From Caballeronia jiangsuensis (lineage in GTDB: Bacteria > Pseudomonadota > Gammaproteobacteria > Burkholderiales > Burkholderiaceae): DNA of 64,000 nt. The position numbers were made by a program, and so were the translations under genes. Of the stretch, positions 42,677 through 50,624 are shown piece after piece. Below the pieces are notes generated by a model that saw nothing but the letters and a program-made list of their open reading frames with translations, did no database searches and had not been told where the DNA came from. The stretch lies in contig JFHF01000034.1 of NCBI GenBank assembly GCA_000648925.1, positions 1 through 64,000 of the forward strand, in the 5' to 3' direction. Position 1 is the first letter of the stretch, and the number at the start of each line of letters is the position of its first letter.

Positions 42677-45285
42677 TGCCACGACCCTCCGTTTTGAGAA
42701 CCGGCGTCGCCGTCAGCCGTCTCGCCTGCCGCAACCCTCGTATGCGAAGCGATGCAATGCGACTCCACCGACGCATACCCCGCCATCGCCTTATCGCTCT
42801 TCTCAGGCAACGCATACGCGATGCTGCATTGCTCGTTCGCGCCGTCGCCCCACTTGACGACGAGCGTGCCCTTATCCTCGATGCCGCGCGCGAAAATCCG
42901 GCTGTCCTGCGCGACGACGCCCACCACATGCCCCGCGCCATCGGAGACTTCCGCGCCGAACGGCAGCGCATCGCCGGCGAGGCGCGGCGCGCGGATCAGC
43001 GCGGCGCGGCCCGTCACCGTCTTGTACCTGAGCATGACGATCGAACCGGAACGCGGCGCGACCTGTTCGGACGTCGACTGAAGCTCGGTATCGAGAGAAC
43101 TGCCCCTCGGATCGACGTCCACGTTGTTCATGCTGTAGGGCGTGAGATAAGGCACGACCGCGTAACCGTGCGAATCAATCTTCACGCCGGTCGCGCCCGA
43201 TACGCCTGCGCCCTCGGCGCCCTTCGCCTCGACGATGCCGAAGGTATCGCCGACCGTCTGCGAGAACGTCACGCCGCCCGGATGCGCGACGATCGATCCG
43301 CTCACGCCCGCCGACACCTGCGACGAGCCCGCCCCGCCGCTTGCCGACGCGCTGACCTGCGCATGCGACGCGCGCCACGCGCCGCTCACGCCCACATTCG
43401 AACTCATGCTCGCGCCCGGCAACTGCGCCATCGATCCGTACGCGTTGTACGAGTACTGATTGCGTTCCCCCGCCGTTCCGCCGACGTTCGCCTGAATGTT
43501 CGTCGCGCCGCCGTTCATGTTCAGATTCGTCGTGAGTTGCGGCGCATGTTGCGAGCGACCGAGCGGAATGGTCGTGCTCACCATGAACTGATTCGACATC
43601 GTGCCGTCCGAATTCTGCGTGCGGCCCGCAGTCACACTATAGGTGCCGTATTTGAAGCTGTTCGAATAACCGGCCTGATAGAAAATGTCGTTTCCCGGAC
43701 GGTTCCAGTAGCTTTGCGACGAGGCCGTCGCGAACACCGAACCGTGCTTGCCGAGCCGCTGATCGATGGTCAGTTGCACGCGGCCGCGATTGCGATCGGC
43801 CGGATTGCCGCCGTCCCGCGCGGCGTCGCGCAGGCGGGCGGCATCGGCGAAGGAAAGATAGCTGCTGTCGGAATAACGGTATGCGCCGAGCGAGAGATTG
43901 GTGCCGGTCGGATCGACGAATTTGGCATAGCCGATATGCAGGCTCTTGCCCTGCATCGCCTGCTTGCCCGGAATCTGCGTGCGCGCGGCCGTGATATCGC
44001 TCGCGAATGCGCCGTACTTCGTATTGAGCGCCGCGCCGACATTCACGGCGGCATAGCCCTCCGATGCGCTCGCGCCGCCGTAGAGCGTGACCAGATTCGT
44101 CAGGCCCCGCTGCAGCGTGAATTGCGCGAAAGCGGGTTTCGTGAAGAGCGAGTCGTCGCGCAGTTGTCCCGCCGTGACCGCGAAGCGCGTCGTGCCCGGA
44201 CGCAGCGATTGCGCAACCGATGCATAGGGCACCGTAAAGCGCCTCGCGCGCCCGTCGGCTTCCGTGACGGTGACATCGAGATTGCCGCCCGAACCCGTTG
44301 CATAGAGATCGCGGATTTCGAACGGGCCGGGCGTCACGCTCGTTTCGTAGATGATCAGGCCGTTCTGACGCACCGTCACGAGCGCGTTCGAATCCGCCGT
44401 GCCACGCACGACAGGCGCGAAGCCGCGCAACGATTCGGGCAGCATGCGATCGTCCGTGGCGATCTGCACGCCGCGAAACGCCACGCTATCGAACACGTCG
44501 CCGGTCGTCTGCGCGTCGCCGAGCACGGCTTGCGCGCGCAAGCGGGTTATGTCGTGCTGGACGAAGGTGGCGATGTTGTCGAACTGCGTCGCCTGCCCGG
44601 TCGATGCCGTCAGCGAGGACTGGTGACGAAAATACCATCCGCCGACGTTCACGCCCGCGTTGAGCCCCAGATAATTCTGCGTCGATTGCTCGCCGCCCGC
44701 TCGCGTCCGATAGGTGTTCGCGTTGTAACTCAGGAAGCCCGCATTCACGCCGCGATCCCACAGCTCCGGCGATACATATCCGCGCGCCGACGCGCGCATG
44801 TAACGCTGGGGAATGGAAAGCACGAGTTTCTGCTCGCTGAAATCGAAGTCGATCGAGGCTTCCGGCACGAGCGCGAGCAAGTCGATGCACGCGTCCGCCA
44901 GCGCCTCACCGCTGTCCTGCCCGCGCTCCGTCGCGAGTCCGGCGAAGTCGAAGCCCGCGCTTTCGAGCATCGTGCGCGTCAGGCACGGCGTCGCGTTCTC
45001 GCCTTCGCGCGCCGTCACGAAACGCACTTCGTCACGCTTGACGCGATTGCCGTTCACGATGATATCGACCGAGTAGATGCCCGGCGACACCGTGTTGCCG
45101 CGAGAAAATCGCCGTGCGTCGAAATCGCTCCCTGAATCCACGCGCAGAAACGTGGTGTCGAACTCGACCGCGCCGGATGCTTCGCTGGCGCGCGCCTGCA
45201 TCGCGCTCGCGAAGGCCATCAGGACCAGCGCGGCGACACCGCTAAGTTTGGGGGAAGAAAGCGACTGATTTCGACGGTGCTTCAT
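42673..45285 (-). CDS. fimD: Fimbrial outer-membrane usher
   Basis: An 870-residue PapC/FimD-type usher. After a signal peptide (about 1-34) comes the N-terminal chaperone-binding domain (EFDTTFLRVDSGSDFDARRFSRGNTVSPG...), then the 24-strand pore with plug and middle domains, and a C-terminal domain ending with a Cys pair around QCSIAYAL and SVESHC. It assembles pilin-chaperone complexes across the outer membrane. It is separated from the chaperone gene by 217 bases that contain a regulatory-looking element, so it may have its own promoter. Confidence 0.93.
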   Translation of the reverse strand: MKHRRNQSLSSPKLSGVAALVLMAFASAMQARASEASGAVEFDTTFLRVDSGSDFDARRFSRGNTVSPGIYSVDIIVNGNRVKRDEVRFVTAREGENATPCLTRTMLESAGFDFAGLATERGQDSGEALADACIDLLALVPEASIDFDFSEQKLVLSIPQRYMRASARGYVSPELWDRGVNAGFLSYNANTYRTRAGGEQSTQNYLGLNAGVNVGGWYFRHQSSLTASTGQATQFDNIATFVQHDITRLRAQAVLGDAQTTGDVFDSVAFRGVQIATDDRMLPESLRGFAPVVRGTADSNALVTVRQNGLIIYETSVTPGPFEIRDLYATGSGGNLDVTVTEADGRARRFTVPYASVAQSLRPGTTRFAVTAGQLRDDSLFTKPAFAQFTLQRGLTNLVTLYGGASASEGYAAVNVGAALNTKYGAFASDITAARTQIPGKQAMQGKSLHIGYAKFVDPTGTNLSLGAYRYSDSSYLSFADAARLRDAARDGGNPADRNRGRVQLTIDQRLGKHGSVFATASSQSYWNRPGNDIFYQAGYSNSFKYGTYSVTAGRTQNSDGTMSNQFMVSTTIPLGRSQHAPQLTTNLNMNGGATNIQANVGGTAGERNQYSYNAYGSMAQLPGASMSSNVGVSGAWRASHAQVSASASGGAGSSQVSAGVSGSIVAHPGGVTFSQTVGDTFGIVEAKGAEGAGVSGATGVKIDSHGYAVVPYLTPYSMNNVDVDPRGSSLDTELQSTSEQVAPRSGSIVMLRYKTVTGRAALIRAPRLAGDALPFGAEVSDGAGHVVGVVAQDSRIFARGIEDKGTLVVKWGDGANEQCSIAYALPEKSDKAMAGYASVESHCIASHTRVAAGETADGDAGSQNGGSWQ

Positions 45286-45365
45286 ATCTCGGCAATCTCG
45301 GTTTGTCGAACATCGACGGAAGGATGTTCAGCAAACCGATGCTATTTTTTATCGAGATAGAAGTA

Positions 45366-45392
45366 CCTAGGACGAGTTCTAATTTTGAGATG
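45366..45392 (-). promoter_or_regulatory. Fimbrial regulatory motif, copy upstream of fimD
   Basis: Read on the minus strand it is CATCTCAAA, then ATTAGA-N5-TCCTAGG. The same blocks occur upstream of the pilin gene at 47055-47091. It is 81-107 bases before the usher ATG and may bind a LuxR/BvgA-type response regulator. The rest of 45393-45502 shows nothing I can name. Confidence 0.45.
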
Positions 45393-45502
45393 AGTGAACA
45401 GTCTGTTTCAAAGACCGTCATGAACGCATCGAGGATGCGCGCGAACAGCGCGCGAGACGAAACGCGCTGTGCGTGATGACGTAACGGTGCGCTTCTGCGC
45501 CG

Positions 45503-46246
45503 TTATTGTCCGAAGAGGGTGGCGTCACCTTCGATGGGACCGCCGTAATCGCTGATCGCGATGAAATGAATCTTCCCGCTCGTGACGCCGCTCATGTCCG
45601 GCACCGGGATGATTTGCGTGGAACGTGGCGCGACCATGCCGCCCGTTTCGTTCTTGTACGTGCGTCCATTGGACGAAACAGAAATTTCGCTGAACGAAAC
45701 GTGATACGCGCTCGTATTCGATACGGAGAGCGCCAGGCCCGCGCCTCCAGGCGCCGGCGCGACGCGCCATTCGAGCGCTTTCGGCGCTTCGTCCGGGCTG
45801 CCCGGAAGTCGCGGCGGACGCACGAAGACCTTGATTCGCGTTCGATAGGCCAGTTGCAGCGTGTTCGTGCTGGCCTTGGCGTCGGTCTTGGGCGGAACGT
45901 CGAGCACGTTCAGCCAGAACACCGACTCGCGATCTTGCGGCAGAGCGTCGCCGCCGTACATCAGGCGCAAGGTCTGCGATTTATTCGGGTCCATGCGGAA
46001 AATCGGCGGCGTGATGACGAAGGGCGTCTTGATATCGCCGGGCTTCGCGTCCGCGTTGCCATCGTCCATCCATACCTGCACGAGCGCCGGGGTGCGGCTA
46101 TCGTTGTTCAGCTTCACGCTGACTTCCCGCTGATCGAGCGGATAAATCACGCGCGTGCCGCCTATCGTGACGCTGGCATGCGCGGCGACCGCGAACAATA
46201 CCGAGAACATTATCGATATCGCAATCAACCATTTCATTATTTTCAT
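45503..46246 (-). CDS. fimC: Fimbrial periplasmic chaperone (PapD/FimC family)
   Basis: A 247-residue chaperone. The signal peptide covers about 1-24 (MKIMKWLIAISIMFSVLF, cleavage near AHA-SV). Domain 1 holds the PapD-type GTRVIYPLDQREVSVKLNND and the strand with ESVFWLNVLDVPP; domain 2 follows from about residue 150. It donates a strand to pilin subunits and delivers them to the usher. The start at 46246 begins a clear signal peptide, although the frame runs open and in frame upstream into the pilin gene. ATG 46237 is an alternative. Confidence 0.88.
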   Translation of the reverse strand: MKIMKWLIAISIMFSVLFAVAAHASVTIGGTRVIYPLDQREVSVKLNNDSRTPALVQVWMDDGNADAKPGDIKTPFVITPPIFRMDPNKSQTLRLMYGGDALPQDRESVFWLNVLDVPPKTDAKASTNTLQLAYRTRIKVFVRPPRLPGSPDEAPKALEWRVAPAPGGAGLALSVSNTSAYHVSFSEISVSSNGRTYKNETGGMVAPRSTQIIPVPDMSGVTSGKIHFIAISDYGGPIEGDATLFGQ

Positions 46247-46278
46247 GACAGCCGTCCCATTTCTCCGCGCGCCTGCGC

Positions 46279-46312
46279 AAAAGCCGGACCGTCCCTCAGC
46301 GGAACGTCCGGC
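46279..46312 (-). terminator. Intrinsic terminator or attenuator between pilin and chaperone
   Basis: On the minus strand GCCGGACGTTCC pairs with GGGACGGTCCGGC around the loop GCTGA, with one bulged G, and TTTT follows at once. Such a hairpin after the major pilin gene commonly lowers expression of downstream assembly genes. Here it lies inside the open frame that joins pilin and chaperone. Confidence 0.75.
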
Positions 46313-46321
46313 GCGCTCATT

Positions 46322-46888
46322 CTGATATTGCGTCGTGTATTGCACCGTCGTGTTGACGCTGCCCGCGGTCGCCTTGCCCGTTGCGTAATACTGGGCGAAA
46401 TAGTTCAACGTGGCGGCGCCGCCCGAGATCGTCGCGCCGTTCGTGGCTAAGTCGTTGTTCTGGTTGGTGAGGATATTGATAGGCTGCATTTTTGCGTTTA
46501 GCAAGCGCACCTGAACGTTGCCCGCGGGCGATGCCGACGCCTGGTTCACGAGATTGCCGCTGGTCTGATCGACCGTCGGACCGTTTTCGAAACGTGCTAC
46601 CGCTTTCGTCGCCGTGCCGCCGCAACCGCTCAACGCGAGCGTGATATCGCCGAGATTCGACGTGCCTGCCGTCGCGCCGGCAGCCGACAACGCGCCCGAG
46701 TCCACCGTCGGCAGCGTCGCCGTGACGTTGGCCGGCGTGCCGTTCGCGACACCGTTGATCGAGCACGTCGTGTCGCTGACCGCGCCGTTGATGGTGATGG
46801 TGCCGTCGCCGGCGTGCGCGTTCATCGACATCAGAGCGACGACGCTCATGGAAACGAAGGCGGCGGCGAGGGTGATGCGTTTTTGCAT
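46322..46888 (-). CDS. fimA: Major fimbrial pilin (type 1, FimA-like), stop codon missing
   Basis: A pilin of 189 codons. The signal peptide (about 1-25, ending AHAGDGT) is followed by the pilin fold with the conserved cysteine pair (DTTCSING and LSGCGGT). It ends TVQYTTQYQ, where the penultimate aromatic residue would be the normal C terminus. No stop follows: the next bases are AATGAG, and the frame stays open into the chaperone. One inserted T after CAG would restore TAA TGA, so a single-base deletion or a sequencing error is likely. TGGAG lies 7 bases before ATG 46888. The end given is the expected pilin end, not a real stop. Confidence 0.8.
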
Positions 46889-47054
46889 GTAATGCTCCAG
46901 AAAACTCGTAATGGATGACTTCGGACCGATTCGACGCGCATGGCTCGGCTTTGAATGCCACGACACATCGGAGAACGCTTTGCGCTTTCATCCAGCGTGA
47001 TGTCTGGTGGCTGGCTGTGGCTGCGATCTGTGAAGGAGATAGTAAAAAAGGGCG

Positions 47055-47091
47055 CCTAGGAAATCTCTAATCCAATTCTCAATTTGAGATG
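47055..47091 (-). promoter_or_regulatory. Fimbrial regulatory motif, copy upstream of fimA
   Basis: On the minus strand CATCTCAAA at one end and ATTAGA-N4-TCCTAGG at the other repeat the element upstream of fimD. It contains TTTCCTA, the heptad I associate with BvgA-type regulators. The gene-free stretch 46889-47391 around it also holds the leader of the divergent DMT gene; nothing else is recognised there. Confidence 0.45.
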
Positions 47092-47391
47092 GCGTTCTTT
47101 AGGAGGAAAAAAGCCGAAGTGGACGAATCGAAGCGCGCTTTTCATGCATTGGTCCGACGATTGACGGCCTTTTCCCACGCCGAATCCCAATTTGTCCGAA
47201 CCGTCTAGTACATTTCCCGCATCGTGACCTGTGCACAACAAGGCGGAAAAGAACTTTACTGTCGCCTTGCCAGCACCCTGCGATGCCGGGAGAATCGGAG
47301 CAACGGTCTGAGAGCCGTTCCTTCATATATGCCGTCAGCAGAAACGCCGGGCAACGGTTCGCTGCGCGTGGCGGCGAATCACGAGAACTCG

Positions 47392-48330
47392 ATGGCAACG
47401 CTAGAGGGCAAGACGCGATACCGCATTGATACCGATAACACCGGCGCCGGTATCGCCATCATGATCCTGACGACCGCGACCTTCGCGGCAAGCGATTCCA
47501 CCGTCAAGCTGATCGGCACCGCAGTCCCCCTACTGGCGCTCCTCTGGGTACGCTATCTCTTTCAGATGGTCGTGATGGGCGTCTGGCAGGTGCGGCGCCG
47601 TGCATTCGGTCTGTTCCGCTCGGGCAGCGTCAAGCTGCAGGTCGTGCGGGCGATGCTGCTGCTCACCAATTCCGCATGCACGTTCGCGGGCTTGCGGCAT
47701 CTGCCGCTGCCGGTTTCGACTTCCCTCGCGATGCTCGCGCCGCTCATTTCCACGCTGCTCGCCGCGCTCGTCCTGAAAGACGAAGTGCCGCGCAGCAAAT
47801 GGGCGATGGTCGTGCTCGGCTTCATCGGCATGCTGCTCGTCGTGCGGCCGGGCGGCAGCCAGTTCAGTTGGACCGTGATTTTTCCGATCGGCGCGGCGGC
47901 GACCTTCGCGTGCTTTCAGGTGGTGTCGAGCCATCTCTCGCGCGTCGACGATGCGATCACGACCAACTTCCTCACGGCTCTCGTCGCCACGATCCTGCTG
48001 TGCGTGCTCGTCTGGATGGATCAGGCCGAGACCTTGCCCGCGCTCGCGCAGGTGCGGATCGGGAGCTGGCTGCTCGTCGTCTTCATGGCGACGATGGCGA
48101 CCCTCGGGCACGGACTCATGCTTCAGGCGCTCAAGCGCGCCCCGCTCTCCGTGCTGACGCCGTTTGCCTACGGACAGCTCGCGTTCGCGGCGCTCTTCAG
48201 CTGGCTGCTGTTCGGACAGGTGCCGGACTTCTGGATGGCGATCGGCATGTGCGTGATCGCCGCGAGCGGCATCGGCACCGTGCTGCTGCACGGACGCAAG
48301 ACGGCACCGGCCGTATCGACGGAAGTCTGA
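47392..48330 (+). CDS. EamA/DMT-family transporter
   Basis: A drug/metabolite transporter of about 312 residues with ten membrane helices in two EamA repeats. The first repeat begins MILTTATFAASDSTVKLIG, and the second repeat opens near QFSWTVIFPIGAAATFACFQVV. Members export amino acids, nucleobases or similar small molecules; the substrate is not evident. ATG 47392 gives the usual family length. ATG 47329 would add 21 hydrophilic residues, and neither has a strong ribosome site. It is divergent from the fimbrial operon. Confidence 0.88.
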   Translation: MATLEGKTRYRIDTDNTGAGIAIMILTTATFAASDSTVKLIGTAVPLLALLWVRYLFQMVVMGVWQVRRRAFGLFRSGSVKLQVVRAMLLLTNSACTFAGLRHLPLPVSTSLAMLAPLISTLLAALVLKDEVPRSKWAMVVLGFIGMLLVVRPGGSQFSWTVIFPIGAAATFACFQVVSSHLSRVDDAITTNFLTALVATILLCVLVWMDQAETLPALAQVRIGSWLLVVFMATMATLGHGLMLQALKRAPLSVLTPFAYGQLAFAALFSWLLFGQVPDFWMAIGMCVIAASGIGTVLLHGRKTAPAVSTEV

Positions 48331-48365
48331 CGCTCAGGGAAACGCGATAGCCGGCGTGGACGCAA

Positions 48366-48650
48366 TCAGTTGGCGGAATGCGCCTGCTGCGCCTGACCCG
48401 TGCAGAGCCAGTGCGGATCGATGTCGAGCGCCCGCGCGATTCGGCTGAATGCCGCGAACGGCGGAACCGTGATGCCCCGACGCCAGAATTGGACGTCGTG
48501 CTCGCTCACATCGAGCCAGCCGGCGGCTTTGGCGGAACTGACGTTGGCCTTCTGCAAGGCCCGGTCGAGTCGTGCGGCCATGGCGCGCCGCAAGGTGTTG
48601 TCTTCGTGACTACGTTCAAGGTGGCCAAGGGTTTGGGAATGTCGCCCCAT
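48366..48650 (-). CDS. Small XRE-type helix-turn-helix protein
   Basis: A 94-residue DNA-binding protein. The core NVSSAKAAGWLDVSEHDVQFWRRGITVPPFAAFSRIARALDIDPHWLCTG has the Cro/C1 helix-turn-helix pattern and the common tail in which ALDIDPHWL follows. It lacks a sensing domain. Start uncertain: ATG 48650, TTG 48659 and an internal ATG (MAARLDRAL) are possible. It is convergent with the DMT transporter gene (gap 35 bases). Target unknown. Confidence 0.78.
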   Translation of the reverse strand: MGRHSQTLGHLERSHEDNTLRRAMAARLDRALQKANVSSAKAAGWLDVSEHDVQFWRRGITVPPFAAFSRIARALDIDPHWLCTGQAQQAHSAN

Positions 48651-48937
48651 TTTCTTCAATTCTCTCGATTTATATCTTTATGCCGTTCAGCGCCGGCTCA
48701 TTCGCGCGAAGGTGAATCCTACGGATTCACGATGACGAGGCAGTGACAGAAATACCGGTAAAGACCGTGTCCACCGAATGCCCGTATGCGCGTGTTGCAG
48801 TGCGAGATTCTTCCAATTGACGCACCAATGCGTCAAGTGGGGAAACAACGCATTCGGTAAGTTTGGGCTTAGGTGTTTACGCGAGTGCGGCCTCTCCAGC
48901 GTGCACGGCAGAACTCAATTCCCGCATATCTTCGCCG

Positions 48938-48956
48938 TCCGACTGGTCGGATTTTT
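48938..48956 (+). terminator. Short hairpin with T run in a gene-free stretch
   Basis: TCCGA-CTGG-TCGGA followed by TTTTT. It lies in 48651-49208, which has no convincing gene: the one longer frame (48778-49032) has odd composition and no ribosome site. A small transcript ending here is possible but unproven. Confidence 0.35.
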
Positions 48957-49114
48957 CCGCGTACTGGAATACTGCCGAAAAGCAAATGGTCGTTCGGATT
49001 ATGTGATGTGTGATCAAAACAGTTGCTTTTAATGAGCCTGCTCATTTACTTATCGCGAGCGGCGATTTTTGAATAATGGGCGACATGGTTTAAAGTCAAG
49101 CCGGGAAAACGTAA

Positions 49115-49142
49115 TTGACACTCCACATCGTTCCCTTAGAAT
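49115..49142 (+). promoter_or_regulatory. Sigma-70 promoter of the phasin gene
   Basis: A perfect TTGACA (49115-49120), a 16-base spacer and TAGAAT (49137-49142) lie about 66 bases upstream of the phasin ATG. Confidence 0.65.
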
Positions 49143-49208
49143 AGACCAATCGCTGCACTGCACAAATTCATCGCGTATTCAATTGGCAACTTCCATATGG
49201 AGTCGAGC

Positions 49209-49775
49209 ATGAGCAGTTTTACGCCGGAAAATGTAATCGCGTCACAGAAGGCGGGCGTCGACACGACTTTTGGTCTCGCCACACAAGTCGTCGGGGGTTT
49301 CGAAAAGCTGGTCGATCTGAACGTGCGCACGGTCAGGACGGCGCTCGACGAACATCAGGCGCTGCTCGCCAAGACGTTCTCCGTGCGCGATCCGCAGGAA
49401 TTCTTCGCGCTCCAGAACCAGCATCTGCAAAACAGCGCGCAGCGCGTGCAGGCGTACTGGACGAGCGTCAACGAGATCACGACGGGTGTGCGCGGCGGGT
49501 ACATGGAAGCGGCGCAGGATCAGATCGAAAAGTCGCAGCGTAACGCCCAGGCATTCTTCGAAAGCCTCGTGAGCAACGCGCCCGTCGGCAGCGAAGCCGT
49601 CGTGACGGCGTGGAAAACCGCGATCGATGCCGCGACCCAATCGGCGAATTCGGCATACGAAGCCGCTAAAAAGGCTGCGAAGCAAGTGGTCGAAGCGGCG
49701 CAGAACGACGCCACCGTCGCGAATCAGACGGCCGTGCGCGCCGTATCGTCGAAAACGGCGAGCGCGAAGAAGTAA
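49209..49775 (+). CDS. phaP: Phasin family protein
   Basis: A 188-residue helical protein that coats polyhydroxyalkanoate granules. The family opening MSSFTPENVIASQKAGVDTTFGLATQ and the mid-region VRTALDEHQALLAKTFSVRDPQEFFALQNQHL are typical of Burkholderia phasins. The tail is Ala/Lys-rich and flexible. I prefer ATG 49209, which has GGAG 6 bases upstream, over ATG 49197. The gene stands alone, with a clear promoter before it and a strong terminator after. Confidence 0.92.
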   Translation: MSSFTPENVIASQKAGVDTTFGLATQVVGGFEKLVDLNVRTVRTALDEHQALLAKTFSVRDPQEFFALQNQHLQNSAQRVQAYWTSVNEITTGVRGGYMEAAQDQIEKSQRNAQAFFESLVSNAPVGSEAVVTAWKTAIDAATQSANSAYEAAKKAAKQVVEAAQNDATVANQTAVRAVSSKTASAKK

Positions 49776-49796
49776 ATCGCGGGATATCGGCAAGCG

Positions 49797-49819
49797 AGGC
49801 GGACGCGTTCCGCCTTTTT
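49797..49819 (+). terminator. Rho-independent terminator after phasin
   Basis: AGGCGGA (49797-49803) pairs with TCCGCCT (49809-49815), loop CGCGT, followed by TTTT and a further T run. It ends 44 bases after the phasin stop. Confidence 0.8.
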
Positions 49820-49830
49820 CTTTTTGAGCG

Positions 49831-50199
49831 TCAGCCGCCGAGACTCTTCAGCACCAGTTCATGCGAGCGGCCGATCCACACGGCTGAATCGCGATGATCG
49901 ACGAGCGCATCGCCCGTATTCGGATGCATGAAGACATCGAGCGCGCCGTGATTGAGCGTGAGCCAGGCGAGCATCGGCGCGAGCAGGTCGCCGCCGAATC
50001 CCAATTGAAACGACCACATCGGATGCGGTCCGACCGGCCGTTCGTGAAAGCGTCCAAGGCGCAATGCGCCGCTTTGCAACTCCATTGCGAATCGTTGCTC
50101 GATCACGAGCCGAAGCTGCCATGCGGCGTCGCGGCTCACGGCATCGAAATAGATGTGCGCATGCCAGTCGGCTATCGTGCGGGTGTCCGTGGCGTTCAT
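49831..50199 (-). CDS. DOPA 4,5-dioxygenase family protein
   Basis: A 122-residue protein. The pattern DWHAHIYFDA near the N terminus and RPVGPHPMWSFQLGF, then LNHGALDVFMHPNTGDALVDHRDSAVWIG is typical of the small DOPA-dioxygenase-like family, whose bacterial members are annotated as aromatic ring-cleaving dioxygenases with little biochemical proof. Histidines in HAH, HPMW and MHP could bind iron. ATG 50199 is chosen; an upstream GTG at 50232 is possible. Confidence 0.82.
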   Translation of the reverse strand: MNATDTRTIADWHAHIYFDAVSRDAAWQLRLVIEQRFAMELQSGALRLGRFHERPVGPHPMWSFQLGFGGDLLAPMLAWLTLNHGALDVFMHPNTGDALVDHRDSAVWIGRSHELVLKSLGG

Positions 50200-50252
50200 C
50201 GTTTCGTCCGTGCGCGGAATATTGAGACACACTTCATTCTACCGAACCGCTT

Positions 50253-50624
50253 TCAGCAACGTTCGAGCGTCCAGAGCACGGCGTCGTCAATGAATGCGCG
50301 ATGATGTGTCACCCGCATGCCGATGCCCGCGCCGAGCTGCGACAACACGAACGCGTCGGCGAAGCGCGTCAGTCCGCCGATCGCGTGCGAGGGCGACATC
50401 GCTTCTTTCGATAATCGCTCGATCCACAGCCAGCCCGCATCGCCGGAAAGAGACTCAACGCGCGCGCTCGCGAGACGGGCCCGCCGCAACAGCACGCGGC
50501 TTTGGGGCAACGCTGCGTCGATGACCCAGGTTCGCGTCGATGCCCGCGTCGCCACGCCGACAGACATCCACGGCAATCCTGATGCTCCCGCCGCAATGAG
50601 AAACGTGCGCCGCGTCGTGCTCAT
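50253..50624 (-). CDS. Tat-signal protein next to a VAO-type flavoprotein
   Basis: A 123-residue protein that starts MSTTRRTFLIAAGASGLPW, a twin-arginine signal (cleavage probably near residue 30). The rest, including ALPQSRVLLRRARLASARVESLSGDAGWLWIERL, matches no family that I know. AAGGAGAAG lies about 6 bases before ATG 50624, and the start overlaps the flavoprotein stop (ATGA). It may be exported as a folded partner of the flavoprotein, but no cofactor motif is seen. Confidence 0.72.
   Translation of the reverse strand: MSTTRRTFLIAAGASGLPWMSVGVATRASTRTWVIDAALPQSRVLLRRARLASARVESLSGDAGWLWIERLSKEAMSPSHAIGGLTRFADAFVLSQLGAGIGMRVTHHRAFIDDAVLWTLERC

Noticed and set aside
48778..49032. 84-residue Cys-rich frame before the phasin gene
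   Set aside because: No ribosome site, odd composition, and it spans a terminator-like hairpin.
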